The notes: generated by a model not told the origin, from the letters alone. Numbered from the stretch's first letter, positions 53,887-62,765 are shown. The stretch: DNA of 64,000 nucleotides from Cytophagales bacterium (GCA_013299115.1 JAAFKA010000018.1:49594-113593), one strand, 5' to 3'. Program-made: numbers and translations.

Positions 53887-54930
53887 TTACAAAGCCAGCA
53901 ACTGCTGCATTCTTTGCGTTTTGTAGTCGCCACCTTTAAAGCAAGATTGGTAGTACAAATTTTCTAAGTTTTTGTTATGCAATTTAGCTTCTATTTGTTC
54001 TGCTTTCTGCATAACTTCTTGTTCTTGGCACAAAAACCACTTTTCTAATAAAGCTAAATAGTTTTCTTTCTGCTCAATACGATTTTTGGGTGCAGACAAA
54101 AAAGCCAATTCATTCATAAAATTTGGCGTAGCAATCTGGTTGATAATAGTCAAAATTTCTTCCATCGTTTGCGGACTTCCTGAAAGGAAATCCCAAAATT
54201 CGCCTGCTAACAAAATTTCGGATTCATCAAAAAATTTTGTGAAACCTACGCTATATTTCATAAATTGGGCTTTATCGTAGCCACAAGGTTTGTCGTGCAG
54301 AGGGTCAAAAGGAAAAGCCAAAAAATATTTGACCTCCTTGTTTGGATATTCTATTTTTAGGGCTGCTTTTGCCTCCAATATTTTTTGTTTCTCTACCTTA
54401 AAAACTCCTTTGTTTGGTTTCACAGTCTTTATTTCTATGCAAACCACCTCCGCTGGATTTTCAAAAAACACATCTGCCGTAAAATCTGTTCCCTCTACCA
54501 AATTGCGTGGGAATGAGGTTTTAAAAATTAAACTGTTTTCTGTTGCTAACGATGGGGTTTGATTGCCGTTGCTTAGGGCTGTGATAATTTCAGCAACCGT
54601 TGCTTTTTGCTTTTGGTCTATTGGCAAATTATTTTTCTTACTTGTTGTAAATTCTTTTTTTTCTCCACAAGCTAAAATATGGGCGGTGTTTTCAAAAAAA
54701 GATTGTCCTAAGCTGGTATTTAAGCCATGTAACCAACTACTCAAACTTATAAAAGTAGGAATAGAAGCTACCTTATCGTGTAGTTTATCAGAAAAGGCAT
54801 TGAGAAAAGCCTCGTGAAAAGGTGCATTTCTGTTGTTATTAACATCATCAGGAAATTTCTCAAATTGGCTATACAAAGTCCGAATGACCTGCACAGCTAT
54901 ATACTGTTTTGTTTTTTTGTGAAGTGCCAT
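53887..54930 (-). CDS. Type II restriction endonuclease, TdeIII family
   Basis: A 347-residue protein. APFHEAFLNAFSDKL, SLSSWLHGLNTSLGQSFFEN and the nuclease core GTDFTADVFFENP with VVCIEIKTVKPNKG match the TdeIII family, which has a PD-(D/E)XK fold (here Asp then E-I-K) and whose founder cuts GGNCC. The C-terminal AFPFDPLHDKPCGYDKAQF and LLAGEFWDFLSG are also family blocks. ATG 54930 is preferred; the longer frame overlaps the upstream gene. It lies 5 bp after a small Cys-motif gene and behind a methyltransferase in one operon. Actual specificity is inferred from family only. Confidence 0.8.
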   Translation of the reverse strand: MALHKKTKQYIAVQVIRTLYSQFEKFPDDVNNNRNAPFHEAFLNAFSDKLHDKVASIPTFISLSSWLHGLNTSLGQSFFENTAHILACGEKKEFTTSKKNNLPIDQKQKATVAEIITALSNGNQTPSLATENSLIFKTSFPRNLVEGTDFTADVFFENPAEVVCIEIKTVKPNKGVFKVEKQKILEAKAALKIEYPNKEVKYFLAFPFDPLHDKPCGYDKAQFMKYSVGFTKFFDESEILLAGEFWDFLSGSPQTMEEILTIINQIATPNFMNELAFLSAPKNRIEQKENYLALLEKWFLCQEQEVMQKAEQIEAKLHNKNLENLYYQSCFKGGDYKTQRMQQLLAL

Positions 54931-54935
54931 ATTTT

Positions 54936-55190
54936 TTATTTTTCCACAATTTTTCCTGTCCCCTTGCAATGCGGACATATATGTTCTTTGACTTCTGTAA
55001 TATTTCTGAACTCCATCAACCATTGATTATCCCACCAAGTATTGCCATTCAACAAATCTGCTGCCTTTAATTTGTAAAGTTTTGCAAATTTATTCAATGC
55101 ACTTTTTTCTGTTCGGGCTTCCACAATTTCGGAGTAATATTCTTTCTGTTCTACATACCGACCAATATAGCGAATTTCAAAAGTTTTCAT
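54936..55190 (-). CDS. 84-residue protein with a CPHCKGTG motif, in the R-M operon
   Basis: It starts MKTFEIRYIGRYVEQKEYYS, a beta-alpha-like N-terminal part, and ends HICPHCKGTGKIVEK, a single DnaJ-type zinc knuckle half-site. It lies between methyltransferase and endonuclease on the same strand, 5 bp from the endonuclease start. It could be a small regulator or an accessory subunit, but it is not a classical HTH C-protein. Homologues are not recognised. Confidence 0.6.
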   Translation of the reverse strand: MKTFEIRYIGRYVEQKEYYSEIVEARTEKSALNKFAKLYKLKAADLLNGNTWWDNQWLMEFRNITEVKEHICPHCKGTGKIVEK

Positions 55191-55202
55191 ATTTGATTTT
55201 TG

Positions 55203-55281
55203 GGTATTAATGCAAAGGTGTTGATAAAGATGACATCTTTCAAAAAGATGTCATCTTTATCAACACCTTTGCATTAATACC
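55203..55281. repeat. 79-bp perfect palindrome, GATGACATC family, inside the R-M operon
   Basis: GGTATTAATGCAAAGGTGTT continues through GATAAAGATGACATCTTT and is mirrored to 55281 around a short odd-length centre. It touches the methyltransferase stop codon and ends 12 bp before the next start. As RNA it would be a very stable stem between the first and second genes. Confidence 0.85.
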
Positions 55282-56870
55282 TATTTTTGTTTTAAATGAA
55301 AAATAATTTCCGAATATGCCCCCTTGTCTTTTTCTGTTCTGTTCAGCACAGGTCTTTTATATTGCTTAACAATTTGCATAGCTGCTTGTTCTGCAATTTG
55401 TGGGTAGAGATTATTTTTGTCATTTGCCACCAAAAAAACATCATAATCCGTTGCCAAATATTTTTTGCAGTTGTTAAGTACATTTGCAATACCATTTACA
55501 TAATCTTTTTGGGCTTGTTTGGTTTGTTTTTTCTGCAAAGAACCAATTTCTTGCTCATCTTTTCGTTCAAAACCAAACAAATCATAAGCGTAGGCGTGTT
55601 GCTCGTGGTAATCAATCAAGCCCACATAAGGTGGACTTGAAAAAATGCCTCTAATTTTTTGCTCTTTTGCAACTTCCCATAACGCAGGATATTTTTTTTC
55701 TAAGGCTGCAAAAATAGCAAGATTTTCGGAGTTTCCATTCAAGCAATATTGAAAAGTTGGAGTTCGCAACGCAGCAAATTCGGCAAATCTTTGTAAAGTA
55801 TCTTTGCAATACCTTTCCCACCAAGAAACCATAGAAAACAAAGGTTTGCAAATTTTTCCATGTTTTGCACAATAATAAGTAGTAGTAACAGGTTCTACCA
55901 AAGTTGCCAAATCTGCGTGAGTAGTAGCCCGACAACTGCGAATGGTACGACTTAAAATTATCGTAAGCACCTTTTTGGTATGTTGGTTTTGTATGGCTTT
56001 GATTTGCTCAAAAACAAAATCAATTTCTTTGCGAATTGTTTGCAAATACCATTTGCCTAAAAATGTATCTTCTTGATTTTGAGTAAGTTGCAACTGATAT
56101 TTTGCTACCAATTCATTAAATTTTGCTAAAACAACTTTTTCGTGTTGGGCAGCATACTGCAATTCATCTATTGCTTTGCTTCTTGCCCTAATTTTAAATT
56201 CAGGCGAAGGAAAGTATTTTTTGTCGTAGTCATTCAAAAAATCTGCAAGCTCTTTTTCAAATGCAAGGTGTGGCGAATTGGCAACAAAGTTTTTCAATGC
56301 TTGAGTAATTTTTTGCGTAGCCTCAGCCAAATTATTCATGTCCACTGCCGAAACTTTTACATTGCCAATCAACGCATTAAAAGCTGAAACATCTATGCCT
56401 ATGGCGTGTAATCCTAATTCGTTTGCCTGTACTAAGGTTGTGCCACTGCCACAAAAAGGGTCAAGCACTACATCACCTTTTTTGAAAAAACTTTGCGTTT
56501 TAAATTCGTCTGTATGATTATCTAAAAAATACTCAACTAATTGCGGAATATATTTGCCTTTGTAGGGGTGCAAACGGTGTACGTGCTTTGTTGTTTCTGC
56601 TTCTTTCAGGTGTTCAAAACTCAAAGCCCAGTTCAAATCACTGCCTAATTGGTCTTTCCAATTCAACTCACGACTGCCATAATAACCTTGATAGTAGTTT
56701 ATCAAGGCTTGTTTGTCTATCAACAGTCCTCCATTATTCCCAACTTTGGGTATTCTGCCATAATTTACCAAATACGAAATGTTAGAAGTCGTTACATTCT
56801 TGCTCACATATTCACTGGCAAACTCTGCTGCTTCTTTGAGAGTAAGTAAATCTGGTGTAAATGTTGGCAT
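55281..56870 (-). CDS. DNA methyltransferase of the TdeIII-type system, N4-cytosine-like
   Basis: The 529-residue protein has an N-terminal winged-helix/excisionase-like region (LLTLKEAAEFASEYVSKN, about 10-60). The methyltransferase follows: HPYKGKYIPQLVEYFLDNH, SAM motif I VVLDPFCGSGTTLVQA near 160 and catalytic SSPPYVGLIDYHEQH near 415. The S-P-P-Y tetrapeptide points to amino-methylation, most often N4-cytosine. About 250 residues between the motifs probably hold the target-recognition domain. ATG 56870 is preferred over an upstream TTG at 56903. It protects host DNA from the TdeIII-like nuclease encoded downstream. Confidence 0.82.
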   Translation of the reverse strand: MPTFTPDLLTLKEAAEFASEYVSKNVTTSNISYLVNYGRIPKVGNNGGLLIDKQALINYYQGYYGSRELNWKDQLGSDLNWALSFEHLKEAETTKHVHRLHPYKGKYIPQLVEYFLDNHTDEFKTQSFFKKGDVVLDPFCGSGTTLVQANELGLHAIGIDVSAFNALIGNVKVSAVDMNNLAEATQKITQALKNFVANSPHLAFEKELADFLNDYDKKYFPSPEFKIRARSKAIDELQYAAQHEKVVLAKFNELVAKYQLQLTQNQEDTFLGKWYLQTIRKEIDFVFEQIKAIQNQHTKKVLTIILSRTIRSCRATTHADLATLVEPVTTTYYCAKHGKICKPLFSMVSWWERYCKDTLQRFAEFAALRTPTFQYCLNGNSENLAIFAALEKKYPALWEVAKEQKIRGIFSSPPYVGLIDYHEQHAYAYDLFGFERKDEQEIGSLQKKQTKQAQKDYVNGIANVLNNCKKYLATDYDVFLVANDKNNLYPQIAEQAAMQIVKQYKRPVLNRTEKDKGAYSEIIFHLKQK

Positions 56871-56943
56871 TGATTTTTTATTGTTAGATTTTATAAACTG
56901 CAAACTTTTTTTGGTTTTGAGAAACCGAAACTACATAGAAAGC

Positions 56944-56977
56944 ACCTATAAGGTTTTAAAAACCTTATAGGTTTTTT
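56944..56977. terminator. Hairpin between the FKBP cluster and the R-M operon
   Basis: ACCTATAAGG and CCTTATAGGT pair, followed on the plus strand by T6. It lies 8 bp after the FKBP stop on the minus strand and 74 bp upstream of the methyltransferase ATG, so it separates the two transcription units. Confidence 0.5.
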
Positions 56978-56984
56978 GATAATT

Positions 56985-57902
56985 TTACTGCTGCGAAAGT
57001 GCCGTAATTTCATAGACCACAGGCGTAAACGGCGGCACTAAACCACTTTTTCCTATGTCCTTAAATGCTTGGCTCGATGTGATATAAGTCAGGTTGGTTT
57101 CGCCAGTCCGCATGATTTTCATTGCCACCAGCAAGCCCGAAGGTAGCCCTGAGTTTTGTGTATTGGTAACATTATAGTCAAAAACGGCTGTTTTTTCCTC
57201 AAAAGTGGCAGTTTCTCCCAAACGTCGGGCTTTGTAGGTAACAGAAACTTCTCGGTTGTCTATTAGCAATTTTCCTGCTGCACTTGTTTGGGTACGTGCA
57301 TAAAACACTTGTCTATCTAAGGTATCTCGTGAGAAAATTGGTCTTGGATTGAGTGCCAAAATAGCTGCACTTATCTTGCCTCTTTCCAATTCTGTCTGGG
57401 CTACCTCCGTAAGCACTGCCACAATGTTTACGTCTAAACGCAAAACTGTATTAGGAGGAACTGTAACATTACCTAATTTGGTTAGTTTATCACCCAAAGC
57501 CAAAGACGAAGGCAACAAAAACGTAGCTGCTTCACCTTCTTTGTTGCGGAGAAACAAAATGCCTTCTGACAAACCTGCAAAGAAAGACCCCACCGAAGGA
57601 CGAAAAGTGTAGTTATTTTGCGAAGTTACCACTTGGTCGTCTAAGGTAGATAGTTTGTATCTTATCTGCACGATGTCGCCTGCCAAAATAGGTTTAGCTT
57701 CTGCATTAGTGCTGCGTTGCGTAATGGCATAAAAAAGCCCCGAATTGGTAGTAGTTCCCACCAAACTTTTGCTTACCGCATATTGCTTGATGAGTTCGGC
57801 ATCTTTTTGCTTTTGCTCCAAAAAAGGAGTATCTCCCAAGCAACTCCACAAAGAGAAACAGAGAGCCAAAAAACCAAAAGCACGGAAGGTATATTTTGTC
57901 AT
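56985..57902 (-). CDS. FKBP-type lipoprotein with two isomerase domains (a)
   Basis: A 305-residue lipoprotein: MTKYTFRAFGFLALCFSLWS and lipobox LWSC. Two FKBP-like units follow. The first has LAGDIVQIRYKLSTLDDQVV, LSEGILFLRNKEGEAATFLLP and NTVLRLDVNIV; the second NREVSVTYKARRLGE, LPSGLLVAMKIMRTGETNLTYI and TPVVYEITAL. Active-site aromatics are mostly lost, so chaperone-like or structural roles are as likely as isomerase activity. The upstream FKBP gene ends 19 bp before it, so the two are an operon. The longer frame from 57959 is rejected because it overlaps that gene. Confidence 0.75.
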   Translation of the reverse strand: MTKYTFRAFGFLALCFSLWSCLGDTPFLEQKQKDAELIKQYAVSKSLVGTTTNSGLFYAITQRSTNAEAKPILAGDIVQIRYKLSTLDDQVVTSQNNYTFRPSVGSFFAGLSEGILFLRNKEGEAATFLLPSSLALGDKLTKLGNVTVPPNTVLRLDVNIVAVLTEVAQTELERGKISAAILALNPRPIFSRDTLDRQVFYARTQTSAAGKLLIDNREVSVTYKARRLGETATFEEKTAVFDYNVTNTQNSGLPSGLLVAMKIMRTGETNLTYITSSQAFKDIGKSGLVPPFTPVVYEITALSQQ

Positions 57903-57921
57903 CGTTTTAGGTAATGAAGAA

Positions 57922-58815
57922 TTAGTTGATGTTTGAAATCTCAAAAAATATAGTGGCATAAGGACCTATTTTTCTTTCTGCCCCTGTTGCGCTGTATGCT
58001 TGCCCAGAAGTGATATAGATAACACCACTTTCGCCTACTTGCATCATGTTGATACCTGTAAGCCAGCCTTTTATTACCCGACTTGCCGTAGGGTTAGAAG
58101 GAGCATTGTAAAACGAAAACTGTGTGCCTTGGTCAAATGTGGAACCATCGGATAAAAGTTTACCTACATAGTTCAACGAAATGGAGGTGTTGATAGGTAC
58201 TGGAGTTGGATTGGTAGCCTCCGCAGTGCGTACATAAATAACACCATTACCTTCCTTTGTTATGGTTTGGTTGCGTTGTCTAATATAATTTCTAATCCGT
58301 TGTAGTTCAACAGTTTCTTGTTGTGCTTCGGTGCGTGAGGCTAAAACTTCCATTTCCAAGCGGATAACCGAATTAGCAGGTATGCTAATACCACTCACAG
58401 CAGTTGTTGCTCGACCAAAGGCAAACACAGAAGGCAGGATAAACTGGGCTTTTTCTCCTTCTTGCATTACTACTGCACATCTTGGTAGCCCACCTATAAA
58501 AGCACCTACATTGGGGTTAAAGGTATAGCTATTGGAAGTTGCAATTTTTATTCCGTCGAGGGTAAAAAGAGAATAACTAACTTCTACGGCATCAGTGGCA
58601 TTGACCATAACCCCTGTACCAACCTTTGTTTTGCTGTAAAAGATACCATCTTCTTTTATATAACTACCTGTCAAGTTATTGGTAGTTGCATAATCTTTGA
58701 TTTTGGCTGCATCGACTTTCATCTGGTCGACTGTTGGACTAACGGAGTCTAAGCAACCTACTAAGCCTAAACAAAGGAAACAAAGCATGGCGAAATAAGA
58801 GAAACGACTATTCAT
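57922..58815 (-). CDS. FKBP-type lipoprotein with two isomerase domains (b)
   Basis: A 297-residue lipoprotein (MNSRFSYFAMLCFLCLGLVG, lipobox LVGC). Its FKBP-like units are TDAVEVSYSLFTLDGIKIAT with IGGLPRCAVVMQEGEKAQFI, and NTSISLNYVGKLLSDGSTFD with VIKGWLTGINMMQVGESGVI. The second keeps more of the FKBP consensus (YVGKL..G..FD, G.W..G...M..GE). It heads the cluster, and a strong Bacteroidota promoter lies 23-53 bp upstream. Proteins of this type assist envelope or gliding-associated protein folding; the exact clients are unknown. Confidence 0.8.
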   Translation of the reverse strand: MNSRFSYFAMLCFLCLGLVGCLDSVSPTVDQMKVDAAKIKDYATTNNLTGSYIKEDGIFYSKTKVGTGVMVNATDAVEVSYSLFTLDGIKIATSNSYTFNPNVGAFIGGLPRCAVVMQEGEKAQFILPSVFAFGRATTAVSGISIPANSVIRLEMEVLASRTEAQQETVELQRIRNYIRQRNQTITKEGNGVIYVRTAEATNPTPVPINTSISLNYVGKLLSDGSTFDQGTQFSFYNAPSNPTASRVIKGWLTGINMMQVGESGVIYITSGQAYSATGAERKIGPYATIFFEISNIN

Positions 58816-58837
58816 ATTTTTTAGATTTAATTTTTTG

Positions 58838-58868
58838 CAAAGTTAGCAGAAACCTACTAATTAGCAAA
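58838..58868 (-). promoter_or_regulatory. Promoter of the FKBP cluster
   Basis: On the minus strand TTTG (58868-58865), a 19-bp spacer and TAACTTTG (58845-58838) match the Bacteroidota -33/-7 consensus exactly, 23 bp from the ATG. It is the best promoter seen in the window. Confidence 0.7.
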
Positions 58869-58973
58869 CGTCTTGTAGGCAGGTTAAATTTTTTTAACAA
58901 TATTTGTGTTTTGGAATTAATGTAAGCTATGCTTTAGCCTGTGGTTTTGTACTTTGTCATTCTGTTTGTACTT

Positions 58974-59059
58974 TGTCATTCTGAGCGTAGCGAAGAATCT
59001 GGGTAAGATTCTTCGCTACGCTCAGAATGACAATCACACGCTAAAGCGTATGCTACATT
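58974..59059. repeat. Two dispersed repeats: TTCTGAGCGTAGCGAAGAA hairpin and a REP copy
   Basis: TGTCATTCTGAGCGTAGCGA onward from 58974 is perfectly mirrored to 59032 around CTGGGTAAG-type loop sequence. CACACGCTAAAGCGTATG, the REP unit of 49375 and 62679, follows at 59035. A degenerate REP (TATGCTTTAGCCTGTG) lies at about 58928-58943. Confidence 0.75.
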
Positions 59060-59102
59060 CTTAAAACTAATCATTTACAATTAAAAACTTACAACTAAAT
59101 TT

Positions 59103-60341
59103 ATGGCTGTTCAACTTTCTACACTGCAAACTTCTTTTTCTGTTGCTGTTGCTTTGCCTTCTTCTAAGAGTGAAAGCAATAGAGTTTTGCTTATCGATGC
59201 CCTTTGCAAGCACCAAACGCAGCAAAATTGCCAACTTCAAAATCTATCGGCTGCAAGAGATACGCAAACTATGCAAAGGCTGTTGGCTACTGCCGACACT
59301 ACGCTTGACGTGATAGATGCGGGGACTACGATGCGTTTTTTGACTGCCTTCTGTGCCATTACCAACCGAAAAGCCACCTTAACAGGCACTGCACGTATGT
59401 GCGAAAGACCTATTGCTTTGTTGGTAGAAGCCTTGCAAGCATTGGGGGCAACTATCAATTATGAGCAAAAACAAGGGTTTCCGCCCATAGAAATTGTCGG
59501 TTTTTTGCAAAAACAAGCAGCCATAAGCATCAGAGGTGATGTGAGCAGCCAATATATTTCGGCTTTGCTTATGGTTGCTCCTTTGCTGCCCGATGGACTT
59601 CGTTTGACTTTGACAGGTGAGGTACATTCCCGACCTTATATCGAGATGACAATAACCCTCATGCAACAGTTTGGTGTGGAGGTGCAGTGGCAAGACCAAA
59701 CTTTGTACGTAGCCCCACAAATTTACAAACCGACAACCTATTGGGTGGAGTCGGATTGGTCGGCTGCAAGTTATTGGTATGCCATAGCTGCCTTAGCAAC
59801 AGATTGTAATATTTTTTTGGAAGGTTTAAAGCCCCAATCTTTGCAGGGCGACAGCGTGGTGGTGGAGATAGGCGAATATTTTGGTGTGAAAAGTGAGTTT
59901 AAAACCAATGGCGTGCAGCTGAGCAAAATGCAACCAAAATCTTTGCCTTCAGCTACCTTGGATTGGAGTCATTGCCCCGATTTGGCACAAACTTTTGCGG
60001 TCTTGGCAGCAGCCACAGGCAAAGAACTGTATTTGACAGGTTTGCAAAGTTTGCGGATAAAAGAAACTGACCGAATAGCAGCCTTGCAAAACGAACTGCA
60101 AAACTTTGGTATTCAGGCTGTTGTGAAACAAGAAAACACTTTATACATAGCTCCGCAAAATTTACAAAAACCTTTGCAACCTGTTCAGACCTACAAAGAC
60201 CACCGCATGGCTATGGCTTTTGCTCCGTTGGCTTTGTGTCTTCCAATTACCATTGCCAATGAGGAAGTGGTAGAAAAATCGTATCCGCACTTTTGGAAAG
60301 ATTTGGAGAAAATAATGAAAATTTTGAATTTTGAATGTTGA
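59103..60341 (+). CDS. aroA: 3-phosphoshikimate 1-carboxyvinyltransferase (EPSP synthase)
   Basis: The 412-residue enzyme has LPSSKSESNRVLLIDAL (phosphate/shikimate loop), DAGTTMRFLTAF, CERPIALLVEALQALGA, GDVSSQYISALLM, VESDWSAASYWYA, LRIKETDRIAALQNEL and YKDHRMAMAFAP. All are EPSP-synthase landmarks, including the PEP-binding Lys, Arg and Glu. It condenses shikimate-3-phosphate with PEP in the shikimate pathway, which feeds chorismate to TrpE. The GTTMRF stretch replaces the NAGTAMR/NSGTTIR of well-known classes, a pattern common in Bacteroidota. Monocistronic. Confidence 0.95.
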   Translation: MAVQLSTLQTSFSVAVALPSSKSESNRVLLIDALCKHQTQQNCQLQNLSAARDTQTMQRLLATADTTLDVIDAGTTMRFLTAFCAITNRKATLTGTARMCERPIALLVEALQALGATINYEQKQGFPPIEIVGFLQKQAAISIRGDVSSQYISALLMVAPLLPDGLRLTLTGEVHSRPYIEMTITLMQQFGVEVQWQDQTLYVAPQIYKPTTYWVESDWSAASYWYAIAALATDCNIFLEGLKPQSLQGDSVVVEIGEYFGVKSEFKTNGVQLSKMQPKSLPSATLDWSHCPDLAQTFAVLAAATGKELYLTGLQSLRIKETDRIAALQNELQNFGIQAVVKQENTLYIAPQNLQKPLQPVQTYKDHRMAMAFAPLALCLPITIANEEVVEKSYPHFWKDLEKIMKILNFEC

Positions 60342-60431
60342 ATTAGATACAACATCTTTAATTTGTATTTTTTTTAATTATTTTACACCTAAAAAATAAA
60401 GCAACATTTTTATTTTTGTATTATTTTTTGC

Positions 60432-60439
60432 TATATTTG
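60432..60439 (+). promoter_or_regulatory. -7 element of glnN
   Basis: TATATTTG fits TAnnTTTG and lies 39 bp before the ATG at 60479. TTTG at 60415 is only 13 bp upstream, so the -33 element is uncertain. Confidence 0.4.
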
Positions 60440-60478
60440 CCCTCAAATAAAACCTTACTTAGTAAAAAAAACAAAAAA

Positions 60479-62668
60479 ATGGCAAAAATTCGTTTTTCAG
60501 CTTTAGAGCAAGTAGAGAAAAGGCAACCCTTGGCGGTGGAAGCTCCATCAAAAAAATACTCTGATTACTTTGGTATCAACGTATTTAGCAAAGAGGCTAT
60601 GCGTGCTTATCTGTCTGCCGATAGTTTCAAGGCGGTGATGGCAGCTATAGAAAAAGGAGAAAAAATAAGTCCCGAAACTGCCGATGCCGTAGCTGGTGCT
60701 ATGAAAAATTGGGCAGTAGAACGTGGGGCAACACACTATACACACTGGTTTCAGCCCCTCACTGGTGCAACAGCCGAAAAACATGATGCCTTCTTCGAGT
60801 GGGGCAGCGAAGGGAGAGTAATAGAAAAATTTAAAGGCTCTGCCCTTGTGCAGCAAGAACCCGATGCCTCTTCTTTCCCCAGTGGCGGTATCCGCAATAC
60901 CTTTGAAGCAAGAGGTTATACAGCTTGGGACCCAACCTCACCCGCCTTTTTAATGGAAGTTGGCGGTGGCAAAACTTTGTGTATTCCTACGGTTTTCGTT
61001 GCCTACACAGGCGAGGCGTTGGACTACAAAACGCCGCTGCTCAAAGCCTTAGACAGAGTAGATAAAGCAGCTACGGCAGTTTGCCAACTGTTTGACAAAG
61101 ATATTACCAGCGTAAAAGCAAGTTTGGGTATAGAACAAGAGTTTTTTTTAGTGGACAAAGCCCTCTACCATGCCCGACCAGATTTGCTCATGGCAGAAAG
61201 AAGTTTGTTTGGTCATTCACCCGCCAAAGGACAACAATTAGAAGACCACTATTTTGGGTCTATTCCGCCGCGTGTGCAGTGTTTTATGCAAGACTTTGAG
61301 ATTGAGGCAATTAAGTTGGGAATTCCTGTTCACACCCGCCACAACGAAGTAGCCCCAGGACAGTTTGAGTGTGCGCCGATTTACGAAGATGCAAATTTGG
61401 CAATAGACCACAACCAACTGCTGATGGACGTGATGGAAAGAGTAGCCGAAAGACACAGCCTAAAAGTATTGTTTCACGAAAAACCTTTTGCGGGTATCAA
61501 TGGCAGTGGCAAACACAATAACTGGTCTTTGATAACCAATACAGGCAAAAATCTATTGGCACCTACTACCAAAGCAAAAGAAAATTTATTGTTTTTGGCT
61601 TTTTTGGTCAATACTGTAAAAGCTGTTTACGAAAATGCCGACTTGTTGCGTGCCAGCATAGCCTCCGCTGCCAATGATTTTAGGTTGGGAGCAAACGAAG
61701 CACCACCAGCTATTATGTCGGTCTTTTTGGGGCAACAACTTTCTGCTGTTCTTGATGCCTTAGAAAGCAACGCCACTATCAACATAGACAAAGGCGACAA
61801 TATGTATATTAAGTTGGGAATTGACAAAATTCCTCCAATTTTGATGGACAATACGGACAGAAACCGTACTTCGCCTTTTGCATTTACAGGCAACAAATTT
61901 GAGTTCAGAGCCGTAGGTTCTTCGGCAAATTGTGCCTCTGCCAATATTGTGCTGAACACCATAGTAGCCGACCAACTCAACAAGTTTCACGCAGAAGTAG
62001 AGGCAAAATCGACAGGCAAAGACACCAAAAAAGAGGTGGTAATAGTCGAAATTTTGCGTGATTATATCAAAAGTTCCAAAGCCATTCGTTTCGAAGGCAA
62101 TGGATACAGCGAAGAATGGAAACAAGAGGCAGCCAAAAGAGGTTTGTCTAACATTCCGAATACGCCAAGAGCCTTAGATGCGTATTTGTCTGAAAAAACC
62201 CAAAAAGTGTTTACAGACAACCACATCTACAACCACGTAGAACTGGAGGCAAGGCACGAAATTATGCTCCACAACTATATGCTCAAAGTGCAAATAGAAT
62301 CTCGGAGTATGGAAACCATTGTATTGAGCCAAATTATTCCTTGTGTTTTGACCTACCAACAAAAATTGATAGACAACGCCAGAGGTTTGAAAGAATTGGG
62401 CTTGAATACAGAAGCCGAAGCTATTATAGATATGATTCGAGTGATTTCTAATCATATCAAGCAGATAAAAGACAACACGTATTCTATGGTTGAGGCTCGC
62501 AAAGAGGCAAATGCCTTAGAAGATGCTCACGACAAAGCTATTGCCTATTGCGACAAAGTGAAACCTTATTTCGAAACGATACGCTACCACGTGGACAAAC
62601 TCGAAATTTTGGTGGACGACGAACTATGGGCTTTGCCTAAATATAGAGAATTGTTGTTTTTGAAGTAA
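60479..62668 (+). CDS. glnN: Glutamine synthetase, type III
   Basis: A 729-residue GSIII. Blocks MAKIRFSALEQVEKRQPLAV, FGINVFSKEAMRAYL, THYTHWFQPLTG, EKHDAFFEW and DASSFPSGGIRNTFEARGYT are family-specific. The catalytic barrel has GIEQEFFLVDKALY, PGQFECAPIYED and FAGINGSGKHNNWSL. ATG 60479 is chosen because upstream codons add 21 residues after the putative promoter. It assimilates ammonia into glutamine with ATP and is the main glutamine synthetase in many Bacteroidota. Its transcript ends in REP-like hairpins and a terminator. Confidence 0.97.
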   Translation: MAKIRFSALEQVEKRQPLAVEAPSKKYSDYFGINVFSKEAMRAYLSADSFKAVMAAIEKGEKISPETADAVAGAMKNWAVERGATHYTHWFQPLTGATAEKHDAFFEWGSEGRVIEKFKGSALVQQEPDASSFPSGGIRNTFEARGYTAWDPTSPAFLMEVGGGKTLCIPTVFVAYTGEALDYKTPLLKALDRVDKAATAVCQLFDKDITSVKASLGIEQEFFLVDKALYHARPDLLMAERSLFGHSPAKGQQLEDHYFGSIPPRVQCFMQDFEIEAIKLGIPVHTRHNEVAPGQFECAPIYEDANLAIDHNQLLMDVMERVAERHSLKVLFHEKPFAGINGSGKHNNWSLITNTGKNLLAPTTKAKENLLFLAFLVNTVKAVYENADLLRASIASAANDFRLGANEAPPAIMSVFLGQQLSAVLDALESNATINIDKGDNMYIKLGIDKIPPILMDNTDRNRTSPFAFTGNKFEFRAVGSSANCASANIVLNTIVADQLNKFHAEVEAKSTGKDTKKEVVIVEILRDYIKSSKAIRFEGNGYSEEWKQEAAKRGLSNIPNTPRALDAYLSEKTQKVFTDNHIYNHVELEARHEIMLHNYMLKVQIESRSMETIVLSQIIPCVLTYQQKLIDNARGLKELGLNTEAEAIIDMIRVISNHIKQIKDNTYSMVEARKEANALEDAHDKAIAYCDKVKPYFETIRYHVDKLEILVDDELWALPKYRELLFLK

Positions 62669-62678
62669 AAAAGAATTT

Positions 62679-62765
62679 AACATACGCTTTAGCGTGTGAA
62701 AACGTAACATACGCTTTAGCGTGTGAGTTTACAAAAAAATCACACGCTAAAGCGTATGCTACATT
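62679..62765. repeat. Three REP-like hairpins after glnN
   Basis: AACATACGCTTTAGCGTGTG occurs at 62679 and 62706 in one orientation, and CACACGCTAAAGCGTATG at about 62741 in the other. Spacing and arrangement mirror the cluster at 49375. Confidence 0.85.
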
